From Trachythela sp. YZ-2020 (lineage: Eukaryota > Cnidaria > Anthozoa > Malacalcyonacea > Clavulariidae): a stretch of DNA of 64,000 bases. The notes under the pieces were generated by a model. The model was given only the letters and a program-made list of their open reading frames with translations, searched no databases and was not told the DNA's origin. Shown piece after piece: positions 38,047-50,409 of this stretch; position 1 is the first letter of the stretch; each line of letters opens with the position of its first letter. The DNA is taken from the NCBI GenBank assembly GCA_016169945.1, contig JADLSH010000367.1, positions 1,860,001 through 1,924,000 on the forward strand. The letters are read 5' to 3'. The position numbers and the translations under genes are program-made.

Positions 38047-38816
38047 TAAAGCCCGGCGCACACTAGTGCAAGTTGTACGCACAGATGTCATTCGTGACCA
38101 ATTACGTGCGACGAAAATCCTAGTGTGCGGGGAAAATATACAGGATTTTTGTCACTCGTGTCGTGAACAACAAATATCAAACGTGTTTGATATTTTCTGT
38201 CATTCGTGACAAAAATTCCTCGCAGCAAAGAAGTGCGCATGCGTGTTATTTCCCAAAACAACATGGCGGATAGTGAACAAACACTTGCAGCTAGCGACAG
38301 GAATTGCGGCGGGCATTTGCCTGACTATAGTTAAGTCAAATACTTATAAAATAAACCTTTCCCACCTCCAACCCTTAACCTAACCCTAACCAGAAATGTC
38401 TGAAAAGGAATTTTGGGGTTAAAACAAGTCGGAAAAAATTATTTGAAAGAAAAAATAATTTAAGTGAGAAAAAAGTTTTGGCCGGGATTGACCGGGCTTG
38501 AACAGCCGCTCTAAGAAACTGTAGCCAGCGCACGCCCTAAACCACTACGCCACCGACTAGCTCGCTGAATGCAATTGCAATAAACCACTCATCCGCCATG
38601 TTGTTTTGGGAAATAACACGCATGCGCACTTCTTTGCTGCGAGGAATTTTTGTCACGAATGACAGAAAATATCAAACACGTTTGATATTTGTTGTTCACG
38701 ACACGAGTGACAAAAATCCTGTATATTTTCCCCGCACACTAGGATTTTCGTCGCACGTAATTGGTCACGAATGACATCTGTGCGTACAACTTGCACTAGT
38801 GTGCGCCGGGCTTTAA
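38047..38816. mobile_element. Foldback with about 230-bp arms nested in the TIR element
   Basis: Arms begin TTAAAGCCCGGCGCACACTA and are nearly perfect for more than 200 bases, to AACAACATGGCGGAT. The loop (about 38,285-38,590) carries a tRNA-like sequence on the minus strand. TTAAA at both ends may be part of the target. Confidence 0.7.
38476..38558 (-). ncRNA. tRNA-like (SINE-type) sequence with A and B boxes
   Basis: On the minus strand TGGCGTAGTGG (38542-38552) fits the A box consensus and GTTCAAGCC (38495-38503) fits the B box, 39 bases apart, as in tRNA genes and tRNA-derived SINEs. The stem sequences are not those of a clean tRNA, so it is more likely a SINE head or tRNA pseudogene. 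Confidence 0.5.
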
Positions 38817-39510
38817 ACCCAAAAAATTATATTTCATCTTTGCTGTCACTATTGAACATTCTCCATGCAGAAAGGATAATTTTCATCAAGAGGGTGTGGG
38901 TTTATATCAGCACAAAAATTTGAAAGCGGAAGAAATTGCACAGCTTTCTGACATAGATGGAAAGCCAGCAATTACTGTCAAGGGAACACTAAACATAAGG
39001 AGAATCTTAACACTGAGTTCCTGGACCAGGCAACTCCAAGGATCCATTACATTGGCCTTTTTTAACGTAAACGAACGTGAAAAATATCGCATGCTTAACG
39101 GTAGCTTGCAAATGGCAGTACTAAATTAAATGTATTTTTCTTAACATTACAAACCTCGACTAATTTTTGTGACCCGTCACTTTTGAACTAAAATATTTCA
39201 TAGCCGTATAAGTGAAAACAAAAAATTTCGTGACCCGGGATCAAATTTACCCGACCCGGTACATCCCATAAATAATGACCGGTCCCTAAATGTATATATT
39301 AAATATTTGTTTGACAAAAATAGAAATGTGCTCCCAAAGTTTTAATATTTGCCGGATATCCTTCTTTCTGGGAAAATTTTTGTTGTCCCAAGTTGTTTGT
39401 AGTTATTCATCGCAAATTGTTCAATAGACCAATTCGTAATGTTGACTGCGCTGGATGCGCAAGTCTGCAGGTCTTCAATGACGCGTTCCGCGTCGGGATA
39501 AAATTGCATT

Positions 39511-39999
39511 CAGGCCTTAAAATATCGGTCGGTCACGGACATTGTCCGACCTATTCGTGAAATTGTCCGACCAAGAAAGAAACGCACCGGACATTCTGTC
39601 CGACCGAAGGAAAATTGAGGTTTACCGTTTGTCCGACCCAACTGTATTGATGTCCGACCAAACTTTAACTTTGTCCGACGTAAATTTACCCCGTAAATGT
39701 TTATTAGAGCTGTTATGTGGTCCGCTAAGCGTGACAGCGGAGCCGGGTATTCGTTTGACCAGTCGCATCGTAAGTCAACGCAACGCACGTGACTTGCATT
39801 CTCGGACGTTTGATCGGGCCTTAAAGTATCAATGCATAACTGCCCAACATTTAGCGTCAGTATACGATTTTAAAAGAATACATTTTCGCGCAAAACTAAA
39901 CATAAGGCCATCGGACATAATTATAAAAATGTCCGACCCATTCTGAAAGACACCGGACATTTTGACCGACGGCACTGCTGCCCGATATTTTAAGGCCTG
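39511..39999. mobile_element. TIR element with CAGGCCTTAAAATATCGG ends and a TGTCCGAC array
   Basis: Perfect 18-base inverted ends, and GCATT directly on both sides (39506-39510, 40000-40004), a 5-bp duplication. In the first 150 bases TGTCCGAC(C) is repeated six times at 19-32 base spacing, and further copies occur near the right end. The frames through it translate the repeat as LSDQ/MSDP and are not convincing genes. Confidence 0.65.
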
Positions 40000-40004
40000 G
40001 CATT

Positions 40005-40795
40005 TGAATCATAACGTACATGTAGCTCTAACTTTGGAAGATTTATAATATGCATATATCAAAGTAAACAAGTGGTCAATCATTCATTCAATTCTTTTTG
40101 TACTAACTTACTTTGTCCTTTGTGTAAAGCAAAATAAAGAAAGTTGCACTTAAGGGAATATTTTTGTGTAATTACCATAGAAATAATAGATATAGCATGC
40201 GTACTCCTATCTCTTCTCAGTCAAAATTTTGACTCCACAAAATGGCGGATTTTAAAGGCCGTGACTCGTTCCAGTCCGCTGTGGCAGGGAATTTCGCGCG
40301 GTTGCGAGAAGTGCAAATTGTTTTTCAAACAAACTTTGCAAAAAGGATTTAATCGAGGATTTAATATCGAGACTTATGGGAAAAAAGTTTTGTAAAGAAG
40401 AATAGAAGATAAACATATTCTTGTGGAGTGTTTTTATATGAAAAAAATTAGCCCTGAACATAAGATCTACTGAAATTGTTGTTTAAAAATATAGTTTGGG
40501 GGTTGCTGTGAAAACCAAAACAACACTCAAAGAAAAAAGACAAACTCAAAGTCAATAGGTATGTTTGGAAAAATACTTCAATCGTTTAATAACATATCTG
40601 GAGTTCAGCGTTGTTTGAGGCAATGCTTTTGAAACGACAGCTAGCTTTCAACGATTATTTCATCAACAACCATATATTTAATATAGACTATATTACAGTT
40701 TTTGCTAAAACATGAAAACAATTAAAAATGTCGCAAGACTTTGCAATTTTAATTTACAGTCGTTTGTACGATGGCCCACAAGGGACACGCTGCAA
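40005..40795. other. Intron stretch, nothing recognised
   Basis: No gene seen. GATGGCCCACAAGG at 40,771 also occurs, inverted, at 54,650, so the end of this stretch belongs to the repeat that follows. Confidence 0.3.
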
Positions 40796-41275
40796 ACTTA
40801 AAAAAAGTCGATGCAAACTTAAAAAAGTGGATGCAAACTTAAAAAAGTCGATGCAAACATAAAAAAGTCGATGCAAACATAAAAAAGTCGATGCAAACTT
40901 AAAAAGTCGATGCAAACTTAAAAAAGTCGATGCAAACTTAAAAAAGTCGATGCAAACTTAAAAAAGTCGATGCAAACTTAAAAAAGTCGATGCAAACTTA
41001 AAAAAGTCGATGCAAACAAAAAAAAGTCGATGCAAACTTAAAAAAGTCGATGCAAACTTAAAAAAGTCGATGCAAACTTAAATAAGTCGATGCAAAAAAA
41101 AAAAAGTCGATGCAAACTTAAAAAAGTCGATGCAAACATAAAAAAGTCGATGCAAACATAAAAAAGTCGATGCAAACTTAAAAAAGTCGATGCAAACTTA
41201 AAAAAGTCGATGCAAACATAAAAAAGTCGATGCAAACATAAAAAAGTCGATGTAAGGTTAAAAAAAGTTCAGAAG
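40796..41275 (+). repeat. Minisatellite, about 20-bp unit, more than 20 copies
   Basis: The unit is GATGCAAACTTAAAAAAGTC, with ACATA or ACAAA replacing ACTTA in some copies. The array is followed by degenerate units to about 41,345. A short inverted array of the same unit lies at 54,485-54,640. Confidence 0.85.
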
Positions 41276-41521
41276 CAAACTTAAAATAGATACAGTGCAA
41301 ACTTAAAAAATGTCGATGCAAACGAAATACATGTTGATGCAAAAACAAAATACAGAAACACAGTCAGAAAATTGAAAATCTTTATGCGAAGCCTTTGGGC
41401 CGAAGGGGAAGTAAAAAATAGTAAAACTACGTACGGACTTGTGTTTGAAATGTATTGTATTTTTTGTGGAGTAGAATGAGTAATTCATGGTATCTGCGAT
41501 GAATGTTCAGCTGAGCAAAAC

Positions 41522-43491
41522 GTTGAACAAGTAATAACGCACTATTTCCATTATGGGTACCCTTACGATGCAATCGTCTGCCTTTTAAAGAAAAGAGGTA
41601 TTGATGGATGGGGCAGGAAAGTTATCAGGCTACAGAAGCATGTGGCACGCATTGCTGTTAAGACATCACATTCATCTTCCTCGCAACTTGGTGGCAGAAA
41701 TGATGAAGGAAATTGATCCTATTGGCGTAGAAGAAAGAAGAGCACGGAGATTAAAGAGAAGAACATTCAATTCTAGAGGAGCAAACGCTACTTGGCAAAT
41801 GGACGGTAGGTAATATTCGATGTATTGTTCAGTTATCTGATTAGCAAAATTGTTTTTAAGTGCTTAAATGAAGAACAATACCTTGTTCACTGTTCGCTGA
41901 CCGTAAAACCGCGAAAAGGATAGGGGGTACAAAACACTTCACAGCGTCCACGTCCCACTACACAAACTAGAAAAATTATGCAAGGCTTAATCTAGTACGG
42001 TGACGTGAAACAGCTTTAAATTTTAAACTTTACAAAAACTATATGAGCTACCGTTATAAACATCGACGGTGATTGAGATTGTTTTGAGCCGATACCGACT
42101 GTCTTTTTGTGACGCCTCCGTATTAGATCCGTGTTAGATTAAGCATTGGCATTGCTTAATCTAATACGAGGACGCCACAAAAACAGTTTCTATCCTGAAA
42201 ACAGTTTAAATTTGTTTTCGTCTAATCTTCTTTGTTTACAACGGTAGTCCATAGTTTTTGCCATTATAGCAAAAAGTGTAAAGTTTTAGACTAAGTTATT
42301 CCCAAAGAAAGGCGCATTGGTATAAGACCGAGGGGGGTCGCGTTCACCAATCTGCCCTAGGCCAGTGACTGGGTTTCACCAACCTTGTCAATGCGTGCTG
42401 CTTTTACAACTATTTACACAGTCTAGAATGTTTTCCTGGATCCACTAAACAACTGAACTTTCGTATACGTTTCAACTGTTGGGTAATTAATGAACCATCA
42501 CGTGTTGGAGACGAAAATGCGGACATTTTATGCATATTTTTTAACATAATGCATATTTTGTAACGAATTAATAAATGTAACGTCACAGTTAGGTTTCAAT
42601 TCTAACTACTGGTTCTAACATGCATGCTAAACAGCGACAGGCGGAGTGTAGGGTGCAGCTGATGGTATAGAATTTGCCCGTGACTACTGTGGCTATAGTT
42701 TTTTGTTGCCATTTGTTTTTTTGTACTATCTTTTAACAGGCTATGATAAATTAAAGCCATACGGCTTTCCTATTCATGGTGCTCTTGACGGATTCAGTCG
42801 CGGGATTTTATGGGTGGAAGTAGCCCGATCTAACAATAATCACAAGTAGCAGCAACATTCTATCTAAATCAAGTTAAGGAGGTGGATGGGTGTCTTTTAC
42901 AACTTATATCTGACTGTGGTACAGAAAATGGTGTTGCTGCTTCCATGCAATGTTTCTTCCGTCGAAATGGTAATGATGAGCTGGCAGGTGAGAAGTCCCA
43001 TAGGTATTGCTCATCACCATCTAACCAAAGTATAGAAGCATGGTTGTCTTTCTTGAGGAGACACAGATGGAACTGGTGGATAAACCTTTTCAAAGATATG
43101 ATTGACTACGATATACTTGATTTGGGGAACGAATTTCATATGGAATGTTTGTGGTTCTGTTTTTTCAAGGGTTCTGCAAAATGATTTGGACAAAGTCAAA
43201 GAACATTGGAACAGTCACAAAGTTACCAAGTCCACATACAGTAGAGTTCATGGGGTGCCAGATATTATGTATTTCCTGCCTGAATACCATGGACATGATG
43301 AGTGTTTGGTTGATGTGTCACAGCAACAAGTCGATGAAATGGAGGAGCATTGCCAGATGGAAGAATTGGACGAGAACATATATCATGAATATTTTGTTTA
43401 CGTATTGGAAACAGAAGGTTTAGGTTATCCAAGTAATGAAAGAGAAGCTCTGACACTGTATCAAAGATTAACTGAATTACAAAACGTGTAA
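41522..43491 (+). pseudogene. Integrase-core (rve-like) gene of animal type, with frameshifts
   Basis: Exon 1 has VEQVITHYFHYGYPYDAIVC and, after an internal loss with a frame change near 41,600, SGYRSMWHALLLRHHIHLPR, ending at donor GACG|GTAGGT (41805). Exon 2 starts at 42740 with YDKLKPYGFPIHGALDGFSR, then SDCGTENG, then SIEAWLSFLRRHRW, giving the DDE triad of an integrase fold, and closes with GVPDIMYFLPE at the C-terminus. Two single-base frame changes lie near 42,847 and 43,180. Known: intron-containing genes with this protein occur in many animals and appear to be captured from transposons. This copy is likely dead, unless the indels are sequence errors. Confidence 0.7.
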
Positions 43492-44052
43492 TTACAAAAT
43501 TATAAAACAATGCAGTTTTTATCAAGATTTTAATTGTAACAAAATATCAAGTTAAAATATTGTGTTCTAATAAATTAACAACTCAACAAGAAATCATATC
43601 AACTTGGCAAATGTTAGCAATATAAATTTAAGGAAGAAATCCTTTTTAGTTACAATCTTACCATCTAACAAAACATCAACTTTTAAACACCGTATATCTT
43701 AAAGATTACGTTTATTATGATGTAAAGATGTGTTGTTTAGTGTACTTTGTACATTAAGTGTCTAAAATGATTGGCATTACTGCCAATGTATTTTTTATCA
43801 TTTTTATCCGTTCATACGAGATAATGGCCCTTATGCAAATAGACATTCAACCAGACTTGAAGTTAGATAGTTGTACCGATAGTCGTTAAGACAAATTTAA
43901 ATGTACTTTGTACGTACTAATAGGATATATACCTGGTCTGTGTCGCACACACTTTCACACACCGTTACACCATACTTGATACTATACTTTCAATGACACG
44001 TGTAATTATTTCTTGAAAGGTCTATTTAACATCTTTAACTTAACCCATATCA
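43492..44052. other. Non-coding stretch, nothing recognised
   Basis: AT-rich, between the convergent ends of the integrase-core gene and the HECT gene. No clear terminator or repeat. Confidence 0.3.
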
Positions 44053-44211
44053 TTATACTATAGTAAATTGCCATGCATCTTTATTAGAAAGCAGCTCGCT
44101 AAATTCTTCAGAAAGTTCGTTATATGATTGGTAAGTTGAAGGGATTTCAAGCAATGGCCCACAAGTATGTGCTATAGGTCTACGTGTGCTACCTTCAAGC
44201 ACATTAAACGT
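44053..44211 (-). pseudogene. HECT-domain gene, 3' part of last exon beyond the insertion
   Basis: Minus-strand sequence starting at the LTR edge reads TFNVLEGSTRRPIAHTCG and ends SNKDAWQFTIV with TAA. RRPIAHTCG matches the catalytic Cys region of HECT ubiquitin ligases (xxAxTC). The piece before it (up to RIEV) lies at 50410, on the other side of the BEL/Pao element. With the element and one copy of ACGT left out, the reading frame is continuous. Confidence 0.75.
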
Positions 44212-44426
44212 TGTAAGAATTCGAGTGACGTATGACACATTATTATTATTATTATTCAAATTATGTTAATTTATGTGAGTTTATGTTTTTTTGGAGCGAA
44301 CACGTTGCGGGGTAAAAAGTCTGTTAAAGAAGCTATAAGTAAAGTAATTGTAATAAAGTTAATGTTATTTTTGTAAAGAAAGTGTTTGTGTGTGAGTTAT
44401 TCAGTGTCTCTGGGATATTCCCCACA
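44212..44426 (+). repeat. BEL/Pao 5' LTR
   Basis: 215 bases, TG...CA, with a (TTA)n/ATT repeat near the start and AATAAAG at about 44,352 as possible polyadenylation signal. Confidence 0.9.
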
Positions 44427-44844
44427 CTGAAAGTGGCGATCCTGCCAGGACAACAAAGAAATTTATATCGGGAACTATGATGGGAGACGCGTATCGGCGA
44501 TAAATACGGGCAAATTCGTTCGATAATACAACAAAGACAAACAGGTTGGTGGTCTATAGCGAAGGGGATAATTCGTAAAGACATTTTGACAGTATTGGGG
44601 GTAATCACTTTTAAAACTATCGGGAAACAAGGCAAAAAGAAACCAAATATAGTACTTGAAATAAACACGGGATTTGGTATTTACGCTAGACAATAACGAG
44701 TTAAAATTGCGCTAGACGGTTACATTAATTTCAAGTGCGCTAGACGGTAACGAACATTTACATTGCGCTAGACAGTATTTAAAAGCAAAACATTGAATTT
44801 ATCGAGGACAACAAATAAATTGGGTGGTTTCTACAAGTAAAACC

Positions 44845-47800
44845 ATGGATTGCGAAGTGAAACATGAGAAATGTGTGACTTTAGAAAAGATGAAACTGGA
44901 AGAGGCTCAAGAACTTGTTGAGACTAATAGTGAGGATGATGTATCCTTAGCTTATGAAAAAATTAGTGAATCTATAAAGCGATTGGAATTATCAAAGGAT
45001 AGCACCCTTCAAAGTTTAGTTGACAATAATAAGGATATAGAATATATGAAAGAGTGGTCAGCAAAACAAAAGGATTGCATTGGGCAATTCCGCAAGCAGA
45101 GAGATCGTTGTAAGCAACAGTTAGATGAATTGAAAAACAAGGGACGAGAGGAAAGGTTACAAAGGGACATTGAAGATCGAAGGAGAGTGAATTTGGAACA
45201 ATCAAAGTTTCGAGAGCAGCAGCAAAGAGAAATGGAGGAAGCGATGATACGGCAACAAAAAACTGAGGAGGAATGGTTTATGAGAAAGATGGAGTTACAA
45301 AAGCAAAGTGTGGAAACCGGTGGCACCGAGAATGCTTCATCCAACAAGTCACAACCAACGGTAAAGTTGCAAAGGTACACTATTACACCATTTACGGGGG
45401 ATTATCAAGATTGGCTCCGGTTCTGGAACCAATTCACCGTGGAAGTTGACGGATCGGCCTTGTCAGAGATCAGTAAGTTTCATTACCTATTGGAATTGGT
45501 GAAGGACAAACCTAGAGATGACATCATGGGGTTGCCGCATTCAATTGAAGGTTACAAAGAAGCGAAGCATATACTACAAGAAAATTATGGAAAGGATAGC
45601 AAGGTCCACAGAGCATTGATAAAAGATCTAGAAAGCCTCCATAGTGTTACAAGCATCCACAAACTTGAGTCCATTCACGACTTTTACAACAAGCTATCTA
45701 GAATTGTCAGAACGCTAGCCACAATGGATAAATTAGCATCAGCACAATCAACTGTTTATACCCTTATGGACAAGTTAGGACCAGTTCGAGAAGTTTTAGT
45801 CCAAAAAGATGATGATTGGGAAGAATGGGATCTTAAGCAGCTTGTGGATAACTTGAGGAAATATGTTGATCGACATCCGTTACGTGTGGAGGAGAAGGAA
45901 GGCAAGGATGATCGAAATGGGAGCAAACCTAATTGGCGCAATCGGGACAAACTCTTGTTCGGTAATGGGGGAGAAGGACACAGGCGACCTAAATGCATCT
46001 ATTGCGATTCCCCTGAGCATTCTGCTGTAACGTGCACCAAGGTCCTGAGTGTGGCTGATCGTCGGGTCATATTGAGGCGAAAGAAAGCTTGCTTCAACTG
46101 TGCTTTACCAGGACATCTTGCATCAACCTGTCGGGCTCGAGGGTGCCATAAATGTGGGTTGAAGCACCATACCTCAATATGTCAACAACAGGACAAATCG
46201 TCAACAGATGGTATGAATAACAGTTGGAATGAAAAGGGTATGAGTACTACCCTTCAGAACACTTCTGCAATTCACCCAACCTTACTAGCAAAAGTCGGAG
46301 GAGAACAAGTGCGGCTGATGATTGACACAGGAGCGAGCAGTTCATATGTATGTACTGATCTTATTACAAAGTTAGGATTGCAACCAGTCAGGAAAGAAAG
46401 ACGGTGCATTGAACAGATGTATGGAACAATGACCAAAATTATTGAGGTTTACAATGTAACTGTCAACTCAACTATCGGGAACGAATTCAAGATTGCACTG
46501 GAGTGCATCAATGCAGAGAAAGCCATCCTAACCCATTTGCCGAATCCTAACGTCGGGCTAGTGAAGAGAAAACAACCACGACTGCGTCGTCTAAATATTA
46601 GCGAAGAGAAGTCAACCGGAGACAACTTGCCTGTTCACATTATGCTGGGAGTTGCTGATTATCAACGCATCAAGTCTAGTGAGCCACCGATATTGGGTAA
46701 CCAACCAGAGAAGGATCCAGGAGCCGAATTCACGATGTTGGGGTGGACACTGTACGGAGGCGTTCGAGCAAGTGAAGAGCCAGATAAACAGTTCCTACTT
46801 AGTACCGGGCAAGACGAGTTCGAGCGATTATGCAGTGGAGACGTACTTGGGGTGACTGACCCTGTCGATATGTCATCATTTGAACACGAACTGTTTAAGA
46901 AACAGCTTGTGCAAAACCAGGACGGATTGTATGAAACGAGATTACCATGGAAGGTCGGACATGTGCCTTTGCCAGACAACAAGAATCAGTCAACTGCTAG
47001 ATTGTACAGCGTGACCCGAAAACTTGAGAGGATTGGAAAGTTAAAGGAATATGATGACGTCATGCAAGATCACTTGAAGAAAGGTGTGATTGAGCCAGTC
47101 CCAGTACAACCAACGGGAGAGATTGTGCACTATGTTCCACATCAACCAGTTATCAGAGAGCAGGCAGAGTCGACGAAAATGCGCATTGTTTATGACTGTT
47201 CGTCCAAACCAGATGCCACTACCCCATCTTTGAATGACTGCTTGGAGACCGGGCCTTCCCTGCAGCCTCTTTTATTCGATATCCTTCTTCGCAACCGTTT
47301 TCGAAGATATTGCATCACAGGAGATATGGTGAAGGCGTTTCTTCAAATCATGCTTCAAGAATGTGATCGTGATGCCCAACGGATTCTCTGGTATGATGAT
47401 TTGAGTAACCGGAACGTACTCGAGTACAGATTCACACGTGTTATCTTTGGAGCAACACCAAGTCCATACATCTTGGGTGCGACCTTGGAAAAGCATTTGG
47501 AAGGTTATGAAAGTGCCTATCCAGAAACGGTTCAGATACTGAGAGATGATACCTACGTGGACGATATACAAGGTGGTGGTGATTCCAAGAAGGATGTGGT
47601 ACAATTTCGAGAAGAAGCAACAACGATTCTGGCCAGTGCTGGGTTCCAGTTACACAAGTGGCATAGCAACGTGACATCAGTCGACACGAACAGTAATGAG
47701 AAGGAGGAGGGACGAACCTATGCCAAGACGGTAGTCGGAAATCCTAAAACAAATCAGACAAAGATTTTGGGGATTCCATGGGACAAGTTGAACGACTGCA

Positions 47801-50153
47801 TGATGGTGTCATTCGAACCTTGCCTTAACCTTAAGCCACCTATGACGAAGCGAAAGATGGTGGCAGCAATTAACAGTGTCTATGACATCCTTGGATGGTC
47901 CTCCCCAGTGATGATAATCGTGAAGTTGATGTTCAGCGATGTTTGTTTACTGAAGTTGCATTGGGATGAAATCCTACCACCGGACATTGAACAATCATGG
48001 TGGTGCTGGATCAACGGATTGCGACGACAAAGCTTCATCACTTTGCCTCGGAGCATAGCGACACAAGGTGGCAGCGAATTTGAAATTCATGGATTTTCAG
48101 ATGCGAGCAAGAAGGCTGTATGTGCTGTCATTTACACAGTGGAGTATCAGGATCGACACCGGTCAATCAATCACTTCTTGTGGCGAAATCAAGAGTTGCA
48201 CCAAAGGATACAAGTATCCCCAGATTGGAGTTGATTGCTGCTATGACCTGGCGAAGCTACAGAGTAACGTGCTTAGAGCATTGGAAATGCAGCCGATTCG
48301 ATCCATACACAACTGGGTGGATAGCGTGACGGTTCTCTATTGGCTCGCAGACAAGGGTACCTGGTCAGCATTCGTGAGAAATCGGGTCAAGAAGATAAAG
48401 GAGCTTGGAGATGCAGAGTGGCTTTTTGTTCCGACTAGCGACAACGCAAGCGATCTAGGCACAAGAGGTGCAGCGCCAGACAAGATCGGAGATCTATGGT
48501 ACAAAGGTCCGAATTGGCTGCCAAATCATAACCAGTGGCCAGAGCAACCAGAAATCAATGAAACAACGGATGCTACGCAGGAGGTTGCCGCAAAGAGAAC
48601 ACTGGTTAGAGAAGCGGTCGAGCGTGATTTAGAGATGATTAACAACATGTTGTCGAAGTTTACTTATCACAAGCTTCTGCGAGTAACAGCATTCATGCTA
48701 CGGTTCGTTAGAAACGCGAGGAAAGAGAAATTACATGGTCCATTAACCACCGATGAAGTCGAAAGGGCAGAGCACATATGGTTGAAGATCGGTCAGGAAA
48801 CATTGAAAGATAGTGGAGGCCATACCCTCTGCAAAGACGAGAATGGGCGGACGAGTTCCTGGATACAATCCAATTTTCATCCCGAGAAATTGCACCTTAG
48901 ACCGGCTGATAGTGCGTGATATGCACAAAGGAATCGGTCACGGGGGAGTGAGCTTAACGATCGCCAAAACGCGAGAGAGGTTCTGGATACCAAGACTGCG
49001 AAAATTAACGAAGAGTATCGTAAATGGTTGCAATACTTGCAAGAAAGCTCGACCAAAGGGAATGAATCCACCAACTACTGCACCATTGCCAACATTCCGA
49101 ACTGAGATGACAGAGCCTTTCGCTGTGACAGGGGTGGACTTCGCAGGTCCTCTACTTTACCGAGCAAGTAAGAAGTCTACACACAAGGCATACGTAGCAC
49201 TCTACACGTGTGCAACGACAAGAGCAGTTCATCTGAAGCTGAGTAAAAGCATGGATGCGGACGAGTTTAAGAGAGGGTTGAAAGAGTTCGTCGCCAGACG
49301 AGGAACACCAGACAAGATTGTAAGCGACAATGCGCAGACATTCAAGGCCACCAGGAAGTGGCTCGAATTGCTCATCAAGGACACGGACTTGTTTAACTAC
49401 CTAACAACTCAACGGATTACTTGGCAATTCAATTTGTCTAGAGCCCCGTGGTGGGGTGGCTTCTTCGAGAGGCTAGTTGGTGTCATGAAGTCGAGCCTGT
49501 CAAAAGTAATCGGTCGGGCCTTACTGACGTTCCCAGAGCTTGAAGAGGTTTTGCTGGATGTCGAGTGCTTTATGAACAACCGGCCCCTGTGCTATCAAGG
49601 AGAGGAGTTCGAGGAACCTGTCATTACCCCAAATCTTCTGCTCAGAGGTCAACCAGCAAATTTCTTGCAGGAAGATGTTGAAGCGATGGACGAGAAGATG
49701 GCTGCTACGAAACGAATGAAATACCTTAAGGTGTGTCGTGATCACCTTAAGAAACGCTGGCTAACAGAGTATGTTCACGCGTTAGAAGAAAGGCATCGCA
49801 AGGTATTTAGCGATGGAAAAGGGTTGCCTAAAATTGGTTCGATCGTGCAAATCACGGATACTAGCAAAATCAAGACCAAATGGCGTATCGGACGTATTGT
49901 CGGGGTCATTCGCGGTCGCGACGAAGTCGTAAGAGGATACAAAATCAAGACCGGAACGGGTTACATCATCGAAAGGCCTCTTCAGTTGGTGTGTGATCTG
50001 GAGATAAGCGGGGCTACGAATGAACCAGTTGTCAGAGAAAAAGTCGATAATTCAGGAAATGCCGAAGATCGAGAACGACCTTCGAGGAAAGCAAAAACAG
50101 AGGCGATGGACAAAATAGTCGGACTTACGTTGAACGAAGAAGAAGATGAGTAA
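44845..50153 (+). pseudogene. BEL/Pao gag-pol polyprotein, with three frame changes
   Basis: The start ATG at 44845 (AAAACCATGG) follows an open GTG. Gag: long coiled coil (44.9-45.3 kb), then a capsid-like part (YTITPFTGDYQDWLRFWNQF) and three zinc knuckles (CIYC, CFNC, CHKC; 45,994-46,195). Protease: MIDTGASSSYV (46,321). Reverse transcriptase: ITGDMVKAF (47,323) and YVDDIQGG (47,557). RNase H begins HGFSDASKKAV (48,088). The frame then shifts near 48,160, 48,240 and 48,840. Integrase follows with HKGIGHGG...CNTC zinc motif and the triad in GVDFAGP, SDNAQTF and GFFERLVG; C-terminal motif ERPLQLVCDLE. The order gag-PR-RT-RH-IN is that of BEL/Pao. Confidence 0.88.
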
Positions 50154-50195
50154 ACGGACGACATTAGCGGCTAGTTATCGCTAATGGGGGGAGAG

Positions 50196-50409
50196 TGTAA
50201 GAATTCGAGTGACGTATGACACATTATTATTATTATTATTCAAATTATGTTAATTTATGTGAGTTTATGTTTTTTGGAGCGAACACGTTGCGGGGTAAAA
50301 AGTCTGTTAAAGAAGCTATAAGTAAAGTAATTGTAATAAAGTTAATGTTATTTTTGTAAAGAAAGTGTTTGTGTGTGAGTTATTCAGTGTCTCTGGGATA
50401 TTCCCCACA
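50196..50409 (+). repeat. BEL/Pao 3' LTR
   Basis: 214 bases, same ends as the 5' LTR, preceded by the purine tract. Confidence 0.9.

Larger units (their letters stand above)
37548..39287. mobile_element. TIR element, AGGGACCGGTCATTATTTAT ends, 1.74 kb
   Basis: The left end AGGGACCGGTCATTATTTAT, then AGGGTGTACCGGGTC, is mirrored at 39,250-39,287. The same 20-base terminus is found at 57290-58519. Near both ends lies a repeated phrase with CCCG and AAAATTTTCATG (CATGACCCACCC, CATAGCCCGTCC, CATGGCCCTGCC). The interior has a reading frame at 38,896-39,129 (77 codons) of unknown meaning and a nested foldback. Confidence 0.6.
44212..50409 (+). mobile_element. BEL/Pao LTR retrotransposon, 6.2 kb, inserted in a HECT exon
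   Basis: 5' LTR 44212-44426 and 3' LTR 50196-50409 are nearly identical (they differ visibly by one T in a T run), begin TGTAAGAATTCGAGTGACGT and end ATATTCCCCACA. ACGT flanks both sides (44208-44211, 50410-50413). A likely primer binding site TGGCGATCCTGCCAGGAC starts at 44433, and a purine tract AATGGGGGGAGAG stands directly before the 3' LTR. Near-identical LTRs indicate a recent insertion, though the coding region carries frameshifts. Confidence 0.92.

Noticed and set aside
38896..39129. 77-codon frame in the TIR element at 37.5 kb as a gene
   Set aside because: Protein-like in parts, but without start context, homology or splice sites I can name; kept only as a remark in the element entry.
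40796..41275. Regular repeats considered as a CRISPR-like array
   Set aside because: Units are directly contiguous without unique spacers, and the locus is in animal DNA; it is a minisatellite.
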